Shown: positions 33,012-43,706, numbered from the stretch's first letter. The stretch is DNA of 64,000 nt from Periweissella beninensis (GCF_016908275.1 NZ_JAFBDN010000002.1:103040-167039); one strand, 5' to 3'. Program-made: numbers and translations. The notes: generated by a model not told the origin, from the sequence alone.

Positions 33012-33885
33012 TAACCTGGATAAGATAATTAATGGTAAAACGGTATTAAAAAATATCAATTTTAAAGTAAGTACTGGACAAGTACTAGGAATTATTGGTC
33101 GGAATGGTGTGGGTAAAACAACACTTTTTCGTACGATAATTGGTCAATACCTTGCTGATCAAGGCCAAGTTTTAATTGATAATACAGATTTGGACAAGCA
33201 TATTGAGTTAAAGCAATCATTATTCTTTTTTGATCAACAGAATAGCTTCATTAACGATTTACTGCCGATACAAATAGCTAAATATTATCAAAAAATATAC
33301 GATAAATTAAATATTAATGAATTTATTAACAATCTCCAAAAGCATAATTTACCTTTAAATACACGGTATCGAAGTTATTCTAAGGGAATGCAGGGCCTTT
33401 TTAATGTCTTATTAGCGATTGCTAGTAAAGCAGAATTTATCATTTTAGACGAACCGTTTGATGGGTTAGATATTTTGGTAAAGGAAAATGTTAAACGCTT
33501 ATTAATTCAATTGATTCAATTACAAGAAACAGCTTTACTAATTTCATCCCATAATTTAGCTGAATTAGATAGTTTAATCGATCAAGCAATTATTATTGCT
33601 GATGCTGAGGTTAAGTCACGTTATGAATTAGAAGATATGCGAGTGAATACACGCAAGATTCAATTAGTTTTTAAAGATGAATTTCCAAGCTTTATTGAAA
33701 AATATGGCACAATTGTTGAAAAGCGTGGCCGTGTTTATGTAGTTATATTTAATAATTACTCTAAAGAAATTGATGAACAAATAGCAATCAGTGGTCCATT
33801 ATTATTTGAAGAATTGCCACTAACGTTAGAAGATTTATTTAGAACAACATTGGTTAATGAATCGGACTATATTTTGGAAAAATAG
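32995..33885 (+). CDS. ABC transporter ATP-binding protein
   Basis: This 296-residue ATPase has Walker A IGRNGVGKTT near residue 37, a signature segment that reads YSKGMQG instead of the usual LSGGQ, Walker B FIILDEPFDGLD near 150 and the switch His in LLISSHNLAEL. The C-terminal 80 residues are family-specific. It pairs with the membrane protein encoded eight bases downstream, probably as a two-subunit exporter. The GTG at 32995 was chosen because GGAGGTG precedes it by six bases and relatives start at MELKINNL-like sequences. It overlaps the regulator gene, which suggests translational coupling. Confidence 0.88.
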   Translation: MELKINNLDKIINGKTVLKNINFKVSTGQVLGIIGRNGVGKTTLFRTIIGQYLADQGQVLIDNTDLDKHIELKQSLFFFDQQNSFINDLLPIQIAKYYQKIYDKLNINEFINNLQKHNLPLNTRYRSYSKGMQGLFNVLLAIASKAEFIILDEPFDGLDILVKENVKRLLIQLIQLQETALLISSHNLAELDSLIDQAIIIADAEVKSRYELEDMRVNTRKIQLVFKDEFPSFIEKYGTIVEKRGRVYVVIFNNYSKEIDEQIAISGPLLFEELPLTLEDLFRTTLVNESDYILEK

Positions 33886-33893
33886 GAGAGATT

Positions 33894-35000
33894 ATGCAAT
33901 TATTAAGCATATTATGGCAGCGATATCGATCAATTTTACTAATATTAGTAGTATTAGTATGTGGCCTGAGTATTTTAGAAGCATCTTCAAGTATTGATGA
34001 ATGGAATAATGCAAATACTTTTATGAAATCTCAAAAATTTAAACAAAGTTATGCTAAAGATGCTACCAAATATACTCTAGAAAATAAGAAGAAACAACCA
34101 ACATATCAACAATTTATTAAGCAGCGTAGTCAATTTTGGTTTTCTAATAAGCACGATGTCAATCAAGTTGGTTATCTTAATGAAAATACAACACGTAGCG
34201 AGCCGGCTGATACATTACAAATTAGTATTGGACTGTCCTTATTTGCAGTATTTTTCTTATTGATGTCAGATATAACAAGACATTTTAATGCTTTTTTACT
34301 AGGATCAAAAAATACACGATTAAACATTATTTTTGGTAAATATATAATGTTAGGATTGTTACCAATATTAACAGTAATAGTTAGCGAAGGATTATACTAT
34401 GCACTCATCAACTTATTTATTCCTGATCAATATTTAAATTGGTCACTCGGCTTAAATTTAGGTGAAGTATTAATTGAGTTAATTGTATTTTTATTGTTGC
34501 TAGCTTTGATTTTTATAACATCAACAATTATTGGGGCCCCAATTTGGAGTTTTGTTTTATTATTGGGTTTATTAGTATCATTGGTTTCAACGACACCATT
34601 AGCATTGACTAATATTTATAATGCTATTACCATGTCTCATTTAGAAAAAATTAAACCTGATGATTTATTTAGTGGGCCTTTATCATTAATAGTAATAATT
34701 AGCATTATTATGGTGTTGTTGATTGTTGAAGTACACCTATTTAAAAATTTTAGTGGTGAACATGACGGTCAGTTTGTGATGCAGGCAAAATTACGGTGGC
34801 CTTTATGGTGGACTACGCTATGTTATACATCTTTTAGTATCGGCTTTGGGGCGATTCCATCAGTTGTAAGTAATGGAATGGCTAATGAAATTATGCAAAT
34901 GGCTAGTTGGTTTAGTTTAATTGTGATTATTAATTTAGTAATGTACATTTTAATTTTTAGACCAAAATCTTTGAAACATCCAATTAAATCAATTCAATAA
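33894..35000 (+). CDS. ABC transporter membrane protein
   Basis: The 368-residue protein has one N-terminal membrane helix, an outer domain of about 85 residues (30-115) rich in Lys and Gln, then five or six membrane helices. This fits ABC-2 type permeases that pair with YtrA-regulated ATPases. The substrate is unknown. It starts eight bases after the ATPase stop with GGAGAGA as ribosome site and is ended by a terminator, so the regulator, ATPase and permease form one operon. Confidence 0.82.
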   Translation: MQLLSILWQRYRSILLILVVLVCGLSILEASSSIDEWNNANTFMKSQKFKQSYAKDATKYTLENKKKQPTYQQFIKQRSQFWFSNKHDVNQVGYLNENTTRSEPADTLQISIGLSLFAVFFLLMSDITRHFNAFLLGSKNTRLNIIFGKYIMLGLLPILTVIVSEGLYYALINLFIPDQYLNWSLGLNLGEVLIELIVFLLLLALIFITSTIIGAPIWSFVLLLGLLVSLVSTTPLALTNIYNAITMSHLEKIKPDDLFSGPLSLIVIISIIMVLLIVEVHLFKNFSGEHDGQFVMQAKLRWPLWWTTLCYTSFSIGFGAIPSVVSNGMANEIMQMASWFSLIVIINLVMYILIFRPKSLKHPIKSIQ

Positions 35001-35010
35001 TATTCTTTTT

Positions 35011-35042
35011 AAGAACTAGAATAACTACTAGTTCTTTTTTTG
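35011..35042 (+). terminator. Terminator after the ABC operon
   Basis: AAGAACTAG (35011-35019) pairs with CTAGTTCTT (35028-35036), followed by T residues. Confidence 0.9.
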
Positions 35043-35126
35043 TATAGATACTGGTAAAATAGATAATTGGAATATAAAACAATCTGTTAAGATTTTTTAC
35101 GGAGAAATAGAAAGGACGGACTCGAA

Positions 35127-36971
35127 ATGGATTTGGAAGAAATGCGAGAACGCCAAAAAAATATTCGGAATTTTAGTATTGTTGCACATATTGATCATGG
35201 GAAATCAACAATTGCTGATCGAATTTTAGAATTGACGGATACAGTTACTGCCCGCGAGATGCAAGATCAACTCTTGGATTCAATGGACTTGGAACGGGAA
35301 CGGGGTATTACCATCAAAATGAATGCAGTAGAGTTACATTATCAAGCAGATGATGGTGAAACTTATATTTTTCATTTAATTGATACTCCAGGGCATGTTG
35401 ATTTTCAATATGAAGTTTCTCGTTCATTGGCGGCTGCAGAAGGCGCAGTGTTAGTTGTCGATGCCGCACAAGGTGTGGAAGCTCAAACGTTATCAAATGT
35501 CTATTTAGCGATTGATAATGATTTAGAAATTGTACCATTAATTAATAAGATTGATCTTCCCGCAGCCGAACCAGAAAAAGTTCGGGAAGAAATTGAAGAT
35601 GTGATTGGAATTGATGCTTCGGAAGCTGTATTAGCATCTGCTAAGCAAGGAATCGGAATTAAAGAATTACTTGAGCAAATCGTTAAAAATGTTCCGGCAC
35701 CAACCGGTAATTTAGATGCACCATTGAAGGCTTTGATTTTTGATTCATCATATGATCCATATCGTGGTGTTGTTTTGACGGTACGTGTTCGTGAAGGGGT
35801 TGTGCGAGTTGGTGATAAAATTAAAATGATGCACTCCGGTGCTGAATATGAAGTAACAGAAGTTGGGGTTAATTCTCCTAAACCGGTTGCACGTGAGTTT
35901 TTGGGAGCAGGGGATGTTGGCTATATTACTGCGTCAATTAAAGATATTAAAAGTACCCAATCTGGAGATACAATTACATTAGTTAAAAACCAAGCAGCAG
36001 AGCCACTTGAAGGCTATCGACAAATGACCCCGATGGTTTATTCTGGTTTATATCCAACTGATAATGCCAAGTTTGCTGATTTACGAGAGGCACTAGAAAA
36101 ATTACAATTAAATGATGCTGCATTAGAATTTGAACCAGAAACATCACAAGCACTTGGCTTTGGTTTTCGGACTGGGTTTTTGGGTTTATTACATATGGAT
36201 GTTATTCAAGAACGGCTTGAAAGAGAATTTGATTTAGACTTAATCACAACTTCGCCGTCCGTAACGTATCATGTAATGCGAACTGACGGTGAGATAGTTG
36301 AGGTATCTAATCCTGCTGAAATGCCACCTGTTAGTGAGATTCGATACATTGAAGAACCGTATGTCCATGCTAATATCATGGTTCCTAATGATTATGTTGG
36401 TACAATTATGGAACTAGCACAACGCAAGCGTGGTGAATTTGATACAATGGACTACCTTGATGAATCACGGGTTAATGTTAAATACTATATGCCTTTATCT
36501 GAAATTATTTTTGATTTCTTTGATCGTTTAAAATCAAGTACTCGTGGCTATGCATCGCTTGATTATGAACCAGCAGGCTATCGTCAGAGTGATCTAGTAA
36601 CAATTGACATTTTACTAAATTCACAAAAAATTGATGCACTTAGCTTTATTGTTCATCGTGATTTTTCAGCAGAAAGAGGTCGTATTATTACTGGTAAATT
36701 GAAAAAAATTATTCCTAGACAAAATTTTGAAATACCAGTTCAAGCTGCAATTGGAGCAAAAATTATTGCGCGAACAAACATTAAAGCCTATCGAAAAGAT
36801 GTTACGGCTAAGATTCATACTGGTGATCCTGATCGCCGTGCTAAGTTATTAGATAAGCAAAAACGCGGTAAAGCACGTATGAAATCAGTAGGAACAGTTG
36901 ATGTACCACAAGAAGCTTTTATGGCAGTCTTGAAGACTGATGATGATGATGAATATAAAAAGGGACATTAA
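35127..36971 (+). CDS. lepA: Elongation factor 4 (LepA GTPase)
   Basis: LepA is a ribosome-associated GTPase, proposed to back-translocate stalled ribosomes or aid 30S assembly. The 614 residues have G1 AHIDHGKST near residue 20, [12 protein letters not shown] near 138 and the LepA-only C-terminal region with [22 protein letters not shown] near 350 and the terminal lysine/arginine-rich domain [17 protein letters not shown]. Length is normal for the family. It is a single gene: the preceding terminator and the following T-box promoter isolate it. The ATG follows AAAGGACGGA. Confidence 0.96.
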   Translation: MDLEEMRERQKNIRNFSIVAHIDHGKSTIADRILELTDTVTAREMQDQLLDSMDLERERGITIKMNAVELHYQADDGETYIFHLIDTPGHVDFQYEVSRSLAAAEGAVLVVDAAQGVEAQTLSNVYLAIDNDLEIVPLINKIDLPAAEPEKVREEIEDVIGIDASEAVLASAKQGIGIKELLEQIVKNVPAPTGNLDAPLKALIFDSSYDPYRGVVLTVRVREGVVRVGDKIKMMHSGAEYEVTEVGVNSPKPVAREFLGAGDVGYITASIKDIKSTQSGDTITLVKNQAAEPLEGYRQMTPMVYSGLYPTDNAKFADLREALEKLQLNDAALEFEPETSQALGFGFRTGFLGLLHMDVIQERLEREFDLDLITTSPSVTYHVMRTDGEIVEVSNPAEMPPVSEIRYIEEPYVHANIMVPNDYVGTIMELAQRKRGEFDTMDYLDESRVNVKYYMPLSEIIFDFFDRLKSSTRGYASLDYEPAGYRQSDLVTIDILLNSQKIDALSFIVHRDFSAERGRIITGKLKKIIPRQNFEIPVQAAIGAKIIARTNIKAYRKDVTAKIHTGDPDRRAKLLDKQKRGKARMKSVGTVDVPQEAFMAVLKTDDDDEYKKGH

Positions 36972-36986
36972 TTATTAAATTTAAGC

Positions 36987-37233
36987 TTGCAAACTAGTCT
37001 TAAAAAAGCTATATTGAATAATACAAATAACCAATGAAAAAAGATTAGTATAGTAGCTTCCTTAGTTTAGAGAGTTGATGTTTGCTGAAAGTCAATCTAA
37101 GGCATACTTGAAGACACTTTTGAGGTTCAGTCAATCGATTGCGTCTCCCGCGTTAAGGGTCAAGAACCAATTAAGGTGGTACCGTGCTATGAGCGCCCTT
37201 ATTAGTATTTTTTACTAATATTGGCGTTTTTTT
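36987..37233 (+). promoter_or_regulatory. Promoter and T-box riboswitch of hisS-aspS
   Basis: TTGCAA (36987-36992), a 17-base spacer and TATATT (37010-37015) start the leader. The specifier loop reads TTGAAGACACTTTT, holding Asp codon GAC (37113-37115) overlapping His codon CAC (37115-37117). The T-box AAGGTGGTACCGTG (37173-37186) contains UGGU, which would pair with the G73 of tRNA-Asp by wobble but not with C73 of tRNA-His. The terminator is GCGCC...GGCG (37192-37227) with a T run. Confidence 0.9.
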
Positions 37234-37268
37234 ATTTGTTAGATTAAATTAAAAGGAAGTTGAATACG

Positions 37269-38576
37269 ATGGGGAAAAAAGCGTTTCAAAAACCTAAAGG
37301 AACCGCAGATTTATTACCAAGTGATAGCTTAAAGTGGCATTATGTTGAGGAAACAGCCCGCTTATTATTTTCAGATTATCAATATCATGAAATAAGAACG
37401 CCACTTTTTGAAAATTATGAAATTTTTTCACGGTCTGCTGGTGATACATCAGATGTTGTGACTAAAGAAATGTATGATTTTTATGATAAAGGTAATCGCC
37501 ATATTGCACTCCGACCTGAAGGAACTGCTGGGGTGGTCCGTGCTTACGTTGAAAATAAGTTATACGCACCAGAAGAGGTTAAACCGTATAAAGCGTTTTA
37601 TATTGGGCCAATGTTTCGTTATGAACGGCCACAAGCAGGACGGATGCGTCAATTTCATCAAATAGGGGTTGAAGCTTTTGGAAGTGAGTCACCAGCTCTT
37701 GATGCTGAAGTAATTGCTATGGCTGTTGACTTTTTTCAAATGCTTGGTCTAACTGACTTAAAGGTGGCAATTAACAGTCTAGGGGATGCAACTAGTCGTG
37801 CTAATTATCGGCAAGCACTAATTGATTACTTAGAACCACATTTGACAGAATTAAGTTCTGATTCTCAAATACGTTTATATAAAAATCCATTGCGAGTGCT
37901 TGATTCAAAGGATGAAAAAGATCAAGCGCTTGTAGCTAATGCTCCATCTATTTTAGCTTATTTAACACCGGATGCTAAAACGCGATGGGAAAAATTACAA
38001 GCATATTTAGATGCATTGGGTCTCGATTATGAAATCGATAGCTCAATGGTTCGAGGGCTGGATTATTATAATCATACTATCTTTGAAATCATGACCAATA
38101 TGCAAGAGTTGGGACGTGGTTGGACAACTATTTCTGGTGGAGGACGATATAATGGCTTAGTTGAAGCCTTAGGTGGGCCTAAAACATCAGGAATTGGTTT
38201 TGCAATTGGCCTTGAACGCTTAATGTTGTTATTAGAAAGCGTCCAAGCACCATTACCTGAAGCAGAGCCAATTGATTTTTATGTTGTAAATATTGGTGAA
38301 GAAACGGATATTGAAGCACTAAAACTAGTTCAAGCAATTCGGTCATATGGTTACTCGGCAGAACGTGACTATCTTGATCGGAAACCAAAGGGGCAATTTA
38401 AAGCAGCTGATCGTTTACATGCACGTTTTGTATTGACATTGGGACCAGATGAATTAGAAAAACAACAAATTAATTTAAAGAAACTAGAGACAGGGGATGA
38501 ACAAAAAGTTGAGTTACTGAAAGTTTATACCGCACTACCTGATTTAGTTGAAATGGAAAAAGGAGTGGAAAATTAA
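37269..38576 (+). CDS. hisS: Histidine-tRNA ligase
   Basis: HisRS is a class II synthetase that charges tRNA-His. The 435 residues have the motif 2 segment [23 protein letters not shown] near residue 118, [12 protein letters not shown] near 80 and the histidine-binding [11 protein letters not shown] near 260, with a C-terminal anticodon domain ending near residue 430. ATG 37269 was chosen over the TTG at 37260 because AAGGAAG lies at better distance. aspS begins one base after its stop, so both are translated from one T-box-controlled transcript. Confidence 0.97.
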   Translation: MGKKAFQKPKGTADLLPSDSLKWHYVEETARLLFSDYQYHEIRTPLFENYEIFSRSAGDTSDVVTKEMYDFYDKGNRHIALRPEGTAGVVRAYVENKLYAPEEVKPYKAFYIGPMFRYERPQAGRMRQFHQIGVEAFGSESPALDAEVIAMAVDFFQMLGLTDLKVAINSLGDATSRANYRQALIDYLEPHLTELSSDSQIRLYKNPLRVLDSKDEKDQALVANAPSILAYLTPDAKTRWEKLQAYLDALGLDYEIDSSMVRGLDYYNHTIFEIMTNMQELGRGWTTISGGGRYNGLVEALGGPKTSGIGFAIGLERLMLLLESVQAPLPEAEPIDFYVVNIGEETDIEALKLVQAIRSYGYSAERDYLDRKPKGQFKAADRLHARFVLTLGPDELEKQQINLKKLETGDEQKVELLKVYTALPDLVEMEKGVEN

Positions 38577-38577
38577 G

Positions 38578-40383
38578 ATGAAAAGAACAACGTACGCTGG
38601 TTTAGTTGATGAATCATATATAGGAAAAGATATTGTCTTAAAGGGTTGGGTCCAAACAAGACGTGATTTAGGGGCTTTGATTTTTATTTCATTACGCGAT
38701 CGTGAAGGGCTTGTCCAATTAGTATTCTCTGAGGAATTTAGTAAAGCTGCACTAGCGGTTGCTGACAAGATGCGTACTGAATATGTGATTGAAATTAAGG
38801 GGACTGTGAAAGCTCGAACAGAAAAAGCAATTAATCATGACTTAAAAACTGGTCGGATTGAAGTTGAGGTTCATGATGCATCTATTTTAGCAGAGGCCAA
38901 AACGGTTCCTTTTGATATTGAAGATAAGATTAATGCATCGGATGAACTAAGATTAAAATATCGTTACTTAGATTTACGACGACCAGTTATGCAAAAAAAC
39001 TTAAGAATCCGTTCAAAAATTACTAAAGCAACACATGATTTTATGGATAGTGAAGGCTTTATTGATATTGAAACACCTTATTTGGCAAAATCAACGCCAG
39101 AAGGAGCACGTGATTATTTAGTTCCTTCACGGGTATATCCTGGTAGCTTTTATGCTTTACCACAATCACCGCAGTTATTTAAGCAATTATTAATGGGGGC
39201 TGGATTTGACCGCTATTATCAAGTTGCTCGCGCGTTTCGCGATGAAGATTTGCGTGGTGATCGACAACCTGAATTTACGCAACTAGATATTGAAATGTCA
39301 TTTATGGAACAAGATGAAATTCGTGATTTAGTTGGGCAATGGGTTGCTAAAATTATGCAAGATGCTGCTGGTGTTTACGTTGATGCTAAGACCATTCCTG
39401 TGCTTGATTGGGCGGATGCAATGCAACGCTTTGGAACGGATAAACCTGATTTACGAATTGCTTATGAGTTAAACGATATCAGTGATATTGCAGCAGATTC
39501 AACTTTTGGCGTTTTCAGTACCACCATTGCTAATGGTGGTGTCGTGAAAGGGATTGCGGTTCCACAAGGAGCTGATCATTATTCACGGAAAGATTTAGAT
39601 AAATACACTCAATATATTGAACGTTTTGGGGCTAAGGGATTAGCTTGGGTTAAAGTTACAGCTGATGGTTTTAATGGACCAGTTGCTAAGTTTTTGAACG
39701 ATCAATTTAATGAAATTACAACTAAAATGGATGCACAAGTAGGTGATTTATTATTATTTGTTGCAGCCAAAGAAAAAGTTGTTGCTGGATCACTAGATTA
39801 TTTACGACGAGATACTGCCAAGCAACTTGGCTTAATTGATCAAAATAAATGGGCTTTCACATGGATTATTAATTGGCCATTATTTGAATATCAAGAAGAA
39901 GAGGACCGCTGGATTGCCGCGCATCATCCATTTACAATGCCAAACGTTGAAGATTTACACTTTTTAAATGAAGGTGAAGATCCTCATCAGGCTCATGCAC
40001 AAAGTTATGATTTGGTATTAAACGGTTATGAGCTTGGTTCAGGATCTATTCGTATTAATACAATGGATATACAAGAAAAAATGTTAAAGGCGCTCGGTTT
40101 TACTAATGAGTCAGCTCATGAAGCGTTTGGATTTTTATTAGATGCAATGGAATTTGGTTTCCCACCATTAGGGGGAATTGCATTAGGTCTTGATCGTTTA
40201 GCTATGATATTAGCTAAACAAGATAATATTCGTGAAGTGATTGCCTTCCCAAAGAATAGTAAAGCTTCTGAACCAATGACGCAAGCACCACAACCGGTAT
40301 CTAAAAAACAGCTTGTAGATGACTTGGGATTAACGGCACCAACGTATGCTGAAAGTGATCAACCAAATATGGCGGAAGAGTAA
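38578..40383 (+). CDS. aspS: Aspartate-tRNA ligase
   Basis: AspRS is a class II synthetase charging tRNA-Asp. The 601-residue bacterial-type protein has an N-terminal OB-fold anticodon domain (about residues 1-105, [10 protein letters not shown]), the catalytic motif [23 protein letters not shown] near 217, a bacterial insertion domain around 285-420, and [14 protein letters not shown] near 530. ATG 38578 lies one base after the hisS stop; a GGAG site 12 bases upstream is within hisS, so coupling is likely. Whether it also charges tRNA-Asn cannot be judged here. The terminator at 40469 ends the operon. Confidence 0.97.
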   Translation: MKRTTYAGLVDESYIGKDIVLKGWVQTRRDLGALIFISLRDREGLVQLVFSEEFSKAALAVADKMRTEYVIEIKGTVKARTEKAINHDLKTGRIEVEVHDASILAEAKTVPFDIEDKINASDELRLKYRYLDLRRPVMQKNLRIRSKITKATHDFMDSEGFIDIETPYLAKSTPEGARDYLVPSRVYPGSFYALPQSPQLFKQLLMGAGFDRYYQVARAFRDEDLRGDRQPEFTQLDIEMSFMEQDEIRDLVGQWVAKIMQDAAGVYVDAKTIPVLDWADAMQRFGTDKPDLRIAYELNDISDIAADSTFGVFSTTIANGGVVKGIAVPQGADHYSRKDLDKYTQYIERFGAKGLAWVKVTADGFNGPVAKFLNDQFNEITTKMDAQVGDLLLFVAAKEKVVAGSLDYLRRDTAKQLGLIDQNKWAFTWIINWPLFEYQEEEDRWIAAHHPFTMPNVEDLHFLNEGEDPHQAHAQSYDLVLNGYELGSGSIRINTMDIQEKMLKALGFTNESAHEAFGFLLDAMEFGFPPLGGIALGLDRLAMILAKQDNIREVIAFPKNSKASEPMTQAPQPVSKKQLVDDLGLTAPTYAESDQPNMAEE

Positions 40384-40468
40384 TGTGTATTAATTGTAGA
40401 ATTGTTACTATACTATCTAGCTAAAAAAATTAAGACGTAATTATTAACAATACTAAGTGTTTGATATC

Positions 40469-40510
40469 CCAAAAGTTTAAGCAAAAATTGCTTAACTTTT
40501 GGGTTTTTTG
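40469..40510 (+). terminator. Terminator after aspS
   Basis: CCCAAAAGTT-AAGCA pairs with TGCTT-AACTTTTGGG around a short loop, followed by six T. Confidence 0.9.
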
Positions 40511-40523
40511 GTGGTTAAACTTA

Positions 40524-40670
40524 AAAGGTTCTATCGATAATACTCTACAAGAAATGCATGAAGATTTACAATCAGCTATTTCATATGCTGGGGGTGATAA
40601 GTTAATTGATTTACGGAAGGTTGATTACGTTATCGTAAAAAATTCTATTGTTAATGGGGATGCCTATTAA
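40524..40670 (+). pseudogene. guaC: GMP reductase C-terminal remnant
   Basis: A 48-codon stretch begins [17 protein letters not shown] and continues through ISYAGGDKL and [16 protein letters not shown] to a stop. This is the end of Firmicute GMP reductase (GMP to IMP), whose full length is about 325 residues. No start or active site remains. It follows the aspS terminator after only 13 bases, so a deletion has probably joined the two. The retained codons still read well, suggesting the deletion is not old. A terminator at 40745 probably belonged to the full gene. Confidence 0.75.
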
Positions 40671-40744
40671 TCAAAACAGCATGATAAGCAATAATTATTA
40701 GTTGTATTAGAAAATACAAAAAGAAAATACGATTAAGATACTAG

Positions 40745-40778
40745 ACAACTAATTCGAAATCTGGGTTAGTTGTTTTTT
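40745..40778 (+). terminator. Terminator, probably the former guaC terminator
   Basis: ACAACTAA (40745-40752) pairs with TTAGTTGT (40766-40773), followed by T residues. Confidence 0.8.
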
Positions 40779-40906
40779 GTGATTCATGATGAAAAAGGTG
40801 TTATTAAAATTTTTAAAATGGCTCTAATTTGGGATAAGATATACATATGTGCTAAAGTAAATAATATGAATTGTTAAAAGAATCGAAGCAAAGAGGAGGA
40901 ATGCAG

Positions 40907-41812
40907 GTGCTAGATGAGTTAAACCTATTTATGCAATATTTACGTGATGAACGACAGTATTCATTAGCAACGACAGCAGCTTATCAAAAAGATATTACTT
41001 TATTTAAAAATAGTAATCAAGAAGTAACTAGTTGGCATCAGGTTAATGAAATAATAATTCGGAAATGGTTAACAAATTTATTTGATCGCCAATTAGCCCG
41101 AACAACAATTAATCGTAAGTTAAGCGCGTTACGTTCTTTCTATCAATTTATGCTAGATAACGATATCGTAGCAACTAATCCATTTGCGGAAATAAAAATA
41201 AAGAACCATCCGGATAAATTGCCGCATTATTTTAGAAGTAAAGAGTTAGATGTTTTATTTGCAACTGTTTACCATCAAGATAAAAAGTTTAAATTACGAA
41301 ATATTGCGTTGTTAGAGTTATTTTATGGCACCGGCATGCGCGTGTCTGAGGTAGCAGGATTACAAATTAAGCATATTGATTTTGCACAAGCAAAAGTGCA
41401 CGTCTATGGTAAAGGTGGCAAGGAGCGTTTTGTACCATTGGGACGGTATGCTAGTAATGCATTAAAATCATATTTAAATAATTTACGACCGCAAATGGTA
41501 AGCAAGATAGATGGTAAAAATCCATATGTATTTTTAAATCATTTAGGAAATCCACTAACGACAGCAGGAATTGAATATATTTTACGGCAATTAATGAAGC
41601 AAACGGGATTACCAAATGAGATGCATCCGCATATGTTGCGGCATACATTTGCGACTGATTTATTAAATAATGGAGCGGATTTACGAAGTGTACAGGAACT
41701 TTTAGGGCATGCTAATTTAAGAACAACACAAATTTATACGCATGTTAGTAAAGAACAGTTGCAAAGTAATTATCGAAAATATTTTAAGCGTGCAACACCA
41801 GAACAAAGATAA
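40907..41812 (+). CDS. xerC: Tyrosine recombinase XerC
   Basis: XerC resolves chromosome dimers at dif with a partner XerD/XerS. The 301-residue protein has an N-terminal SAM-like DNA-binding domain (about 3-90) and a catalytic domain with all active residues: Arg in GTGMRVSEVAGL, Lys in GKGGKERFVP, His and Arg in HMLRHTFATDLL, a His in LGHANL and the Tyr in TTQIYTHV. GTG 40907 was chosen since GGAGGA at 40895-40900 is seven bases upstream; the ATG at 40901 touches the ribosome site. No integrase or phage genes are nearby, so this is the housekeeping recombinase, as also seen near codY/hslV in other Firmicutes. Confidence 0.93.
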   Translation: MLDELNLFMQYLRDERQYSLATTAAYQKDITLFKNSNQEVTSWHQVNEIIIRKWLTNLFDRQLARTTINRKLSALRSFYQFMLDNDIVATNPFAEIKIKNHPDKLPHYFRSKELDVLFATVYHQDKKFKLRNIALLELFYGTGMRVSEVAGLQIKHIDFAQAKVHVYGKGGKERFVPLGRYASNALKSYLNNLRPQMVSKIDGKNPYVFLNHLGNPLTTAGIEYILRQLMKQTGLPNEMHPHMLRHTFATDLLNNGADLRSVQELLGHANLRTTQIYTHVSKEQLQSNYRKYFKRATPEQR

Positions 41813-41971
41813 ATAAATTAGACCAATTTATTTATCTTCCCACTATTTTCTTAAAAGAAGCGCAATGACTTTGTTGCTTTGGCCTATACCTTTATTTGTT
41901 AAGTCCAATACAAGGAAAGATTATGGTAAAATAATCACTGATTTTAAGAATGAATAAGGGGCGAAATACGG

Positions 41972-42853
41972 ATGACGGTAAGACTTGAAAATGAAAATTT
42001 AATTGTGGAAATACACGAGCATGGTGCAGAATTGCAAAGTGTACGGCGTAAAGATATGCAATTAGAATATATATGGCAAGGGAATCCGAAATATTGGGGG
42101 CGACACGCACCAGTGTTATTTCCGATTGTAGGACGACTTAAGGATAATCAGTATACTTATCAAGACAACACTTATTATTTAAATCAGCATGGGTTTGCAC
42201 GTGATTTAAATTTCATTGTTATATCTAGAACCCGAAATAGTGTGACTTTTGAATTACAAGATTCACCATTGACCAAGTCATTATATCCATTTAGTTTTTT
42301 ATTTCAAATTAGATATGAATTAGACAATACTGATCGGTTAAAAATTAAATATTATGTACATAATCCAAGTAAGCAAGAAATATATTTTCAGGTTGGTGGA
42401 CATCCCGCTTTTAATGCACCGATGGAAGCAAAAGCAAAATTTACAGATTACTATGTAAATGTTGATCCGGTTAAGGAGTATGATCGCATTAAACTAATTG
42501 GTCCATATTCAAACCCAACTGAACCAGAAAAATTTAATGCGCATATTCCATTGCGCTTACGCTACGATGATTATAAGGAAGATGCGATTATTCTTGCGCT
42601 TGAAAAAGAACCAACTTCACTTATTTTAAGCCGCTTATATGAATCTCATGGTGTAACAATGCATCTTGAAAATGCTGATTATGTTGGTATTTGGACACCT
42701 TATGGTAAGGAAGCACCATTTGTATGTTTAGAACCATGGTGGGGCTTAGCTGATACAGTTGATGCTACGGGAAATTTAACTGAAAAGTTTGCAATTAATA
42801 GCTTAGCAGGACACGCTAGTTTTTCTGGTGATTGGAATTTGACTTTTTTCTAA
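41972..42853 (+). CDS. Aldose 1-epimerase family protein (LacX-like)
   Basis: The 293-residue protein has the galactose mutarotase fold. The conserved patterns are GAELQSV near residue 18, WGRHAPVLFPIVGRL near 43, NQHGFARDL near 73, the catalytic His and Glu regions VGGHPAFNAP near 148 and CLEPWWGLAD near 255. LacX-like members are of lesser-known substrate than GalM. The gene is single, with a GGGG ribosome site near its ATG, and no sugar operon is adjacent, so its role is likely general sugar anomer conversion. Confidence 0.85.
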   Translation: MTVRLENENLIVEIHEHGAELQSVRRKDMQLEYIWQGNPKYWGRHAPVLFPIVGRLKDNQYTYQDNTYYLNQHGFARDLNFIVISRTRNSVTFELQDSPLTKSLYPFSFLFQIRYELDNTDRLKIKYYVHNPSKQEIYFQVGGHPAFNAPMEAKAKFTDYYVNVDPVKEYDRIKLIGPYSNPTEPEKFNAHIPLRLRYDDYKEDAIILALEKEPTSLILSRLYESHGVTMHLENADYVGIWTPYGKEAPFVCLEPWWGLADTVDATGNLTEKFAINSLAGHASFSGDWNLTFF

Positions 42854-42865
42854 ATTAAAAATATT

Positions 42866-42893
42866 TTGTAGAATTAAGTTAATATGGTATACT
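42866..42893 (+). promoter_or_regulatory. Promoter for plsY
   Basis: TTGTAG (42866-42871), 16 bases and an extended -10 TGGTATACT (TATACT 42888-42893). The transcript would start near 42900, giving a very short 5' leader before plsY. Confidence 0.6.
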
Positions 42894-42925
42894 AATTTAA
42901 GCATTTTTTGAAAGTTGGTACTAAA

Positions 42926-43549
42926 GTGAAATTAGCAATATTATTATTACTGAGCTATTTTATTGGTTCATTACCATTTGGTTATTGGGTAGGCAAACTA
43001 TTCTATCAAGTGGATATTCGTAAAGTTGGTTCAGGAAATATTGGTACAACCAATACCTTAAGAGTATTAGGACCAAAGGCTGGTGTTTTAGTTTTACTAT
43101 TGGACTTATTTAAAGGGACATTAGCTGGTTATTTACCAATGATTTTTGGATTAAATGTTAATCCTTTTATTATCGGATTTGGATCAATCATTGGTCATAC
43201 GTTTAGTGTGTGGATTGGTTTTAAAGGTGGGAAAGCAGTGGCAACTTCAGCTGGTGTGTTATTGGCGTACAATCCATGGCTTTTTTTGGTGGCTAGTAGT
43301 ATCTTTGTCTTGATTATATTTTTGAGTAGTATGGTTAGTCTAGCGTCTGTTATTGGTTTTATTTTAATAACACTAACTGCATTTTTTATGCAAGATTGGT
43401 TTTTGACAGTAGTAGCTCTTATTTTGACAATTTTTGTTGTTTATAAGCATCGAGAAAATCTTAAGCGAATAATGCATGGTAATGAAAATTTAGTACATTT
43501 TGGATTACTTTATTGGTATCGAAAAAAAATCACTGATAATAATAAATAG
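42926..43549 (+). CDS. plsY: Acyl-phosphate glycerol-3-phosphate acyltransferase
   Basis: PlsY adds the first acyl chain to glycerol-3-phosphate from acyl-phosphate, at the membrane. The 207-residue protein has five or so membrane helices and the three PlsY motifs: GSGNIGTTNTLR near residue 35, GHTFSVWIGFKGGKAVAT near 90 and the C-terminal YKHRENLKRI near 175. The start is uncertain. GTG 42926 gives the usual short hydrophobic start MKLAILLLL; an in-frame TTG at 42908 is also possible, and neither has a good ribosome site. It lies alone between its promoter and a strong terminator. Confidence 0.93.
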   Translation: MKLAILLLLSYFIGSLPFGYWVGKLFYQVDIRKVGSGNIGTTNTLRVLGPKAGVLVLLLDLFKGTLAGYLPMIFGLNVNPFIIGFGSIIGHTFSVWIGFKGGKAVATSAGVLLAYNPWLFLVASSIFVLIIFLSSMVSLASVIGFILITLTAFFMQDWFLTVVALILTIFVVYKHRENLKRIMHGNENLVHFGLLYWYRKKITDNNK

Positions 43550-43557
43550 TTAAAATA

Positions 43558-43602
43558 AAAATGACCAGTAGAAATGATTATCATTTCTACTGGTCATTTT
43601 TA
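43558..43602 (+). terminator. Strong terminator after plsY
   Basis: AAATGACCAGTAGAAATGA pairs perfectly with TCATTTCTACTGGTCATTT around TTA, followed by T residues. The A/T flanks may make it work on both strands. Confidence 0.93.
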
Positions 43603-43706
43603 TTCTTAAAGAGGTTTGTTAGAATAATTAGCAATCTTTAAAATCATGACTGCTAATAGGTTTGATAAGCTAGATAAGTTTTTTACCTATTTTGAAAAAA
43701 ATATCT
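43603..43706. other. Intergenic DNA, nothing recognised
   Basis: AT-rich DNA between the plsY terminator and the candidate - strand RNA, without a frame that has a ribosome site. The interval 43858-44009 beyond that RNA is likewise unassigned apart from short inverted repeats. Confidence 0.5.
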
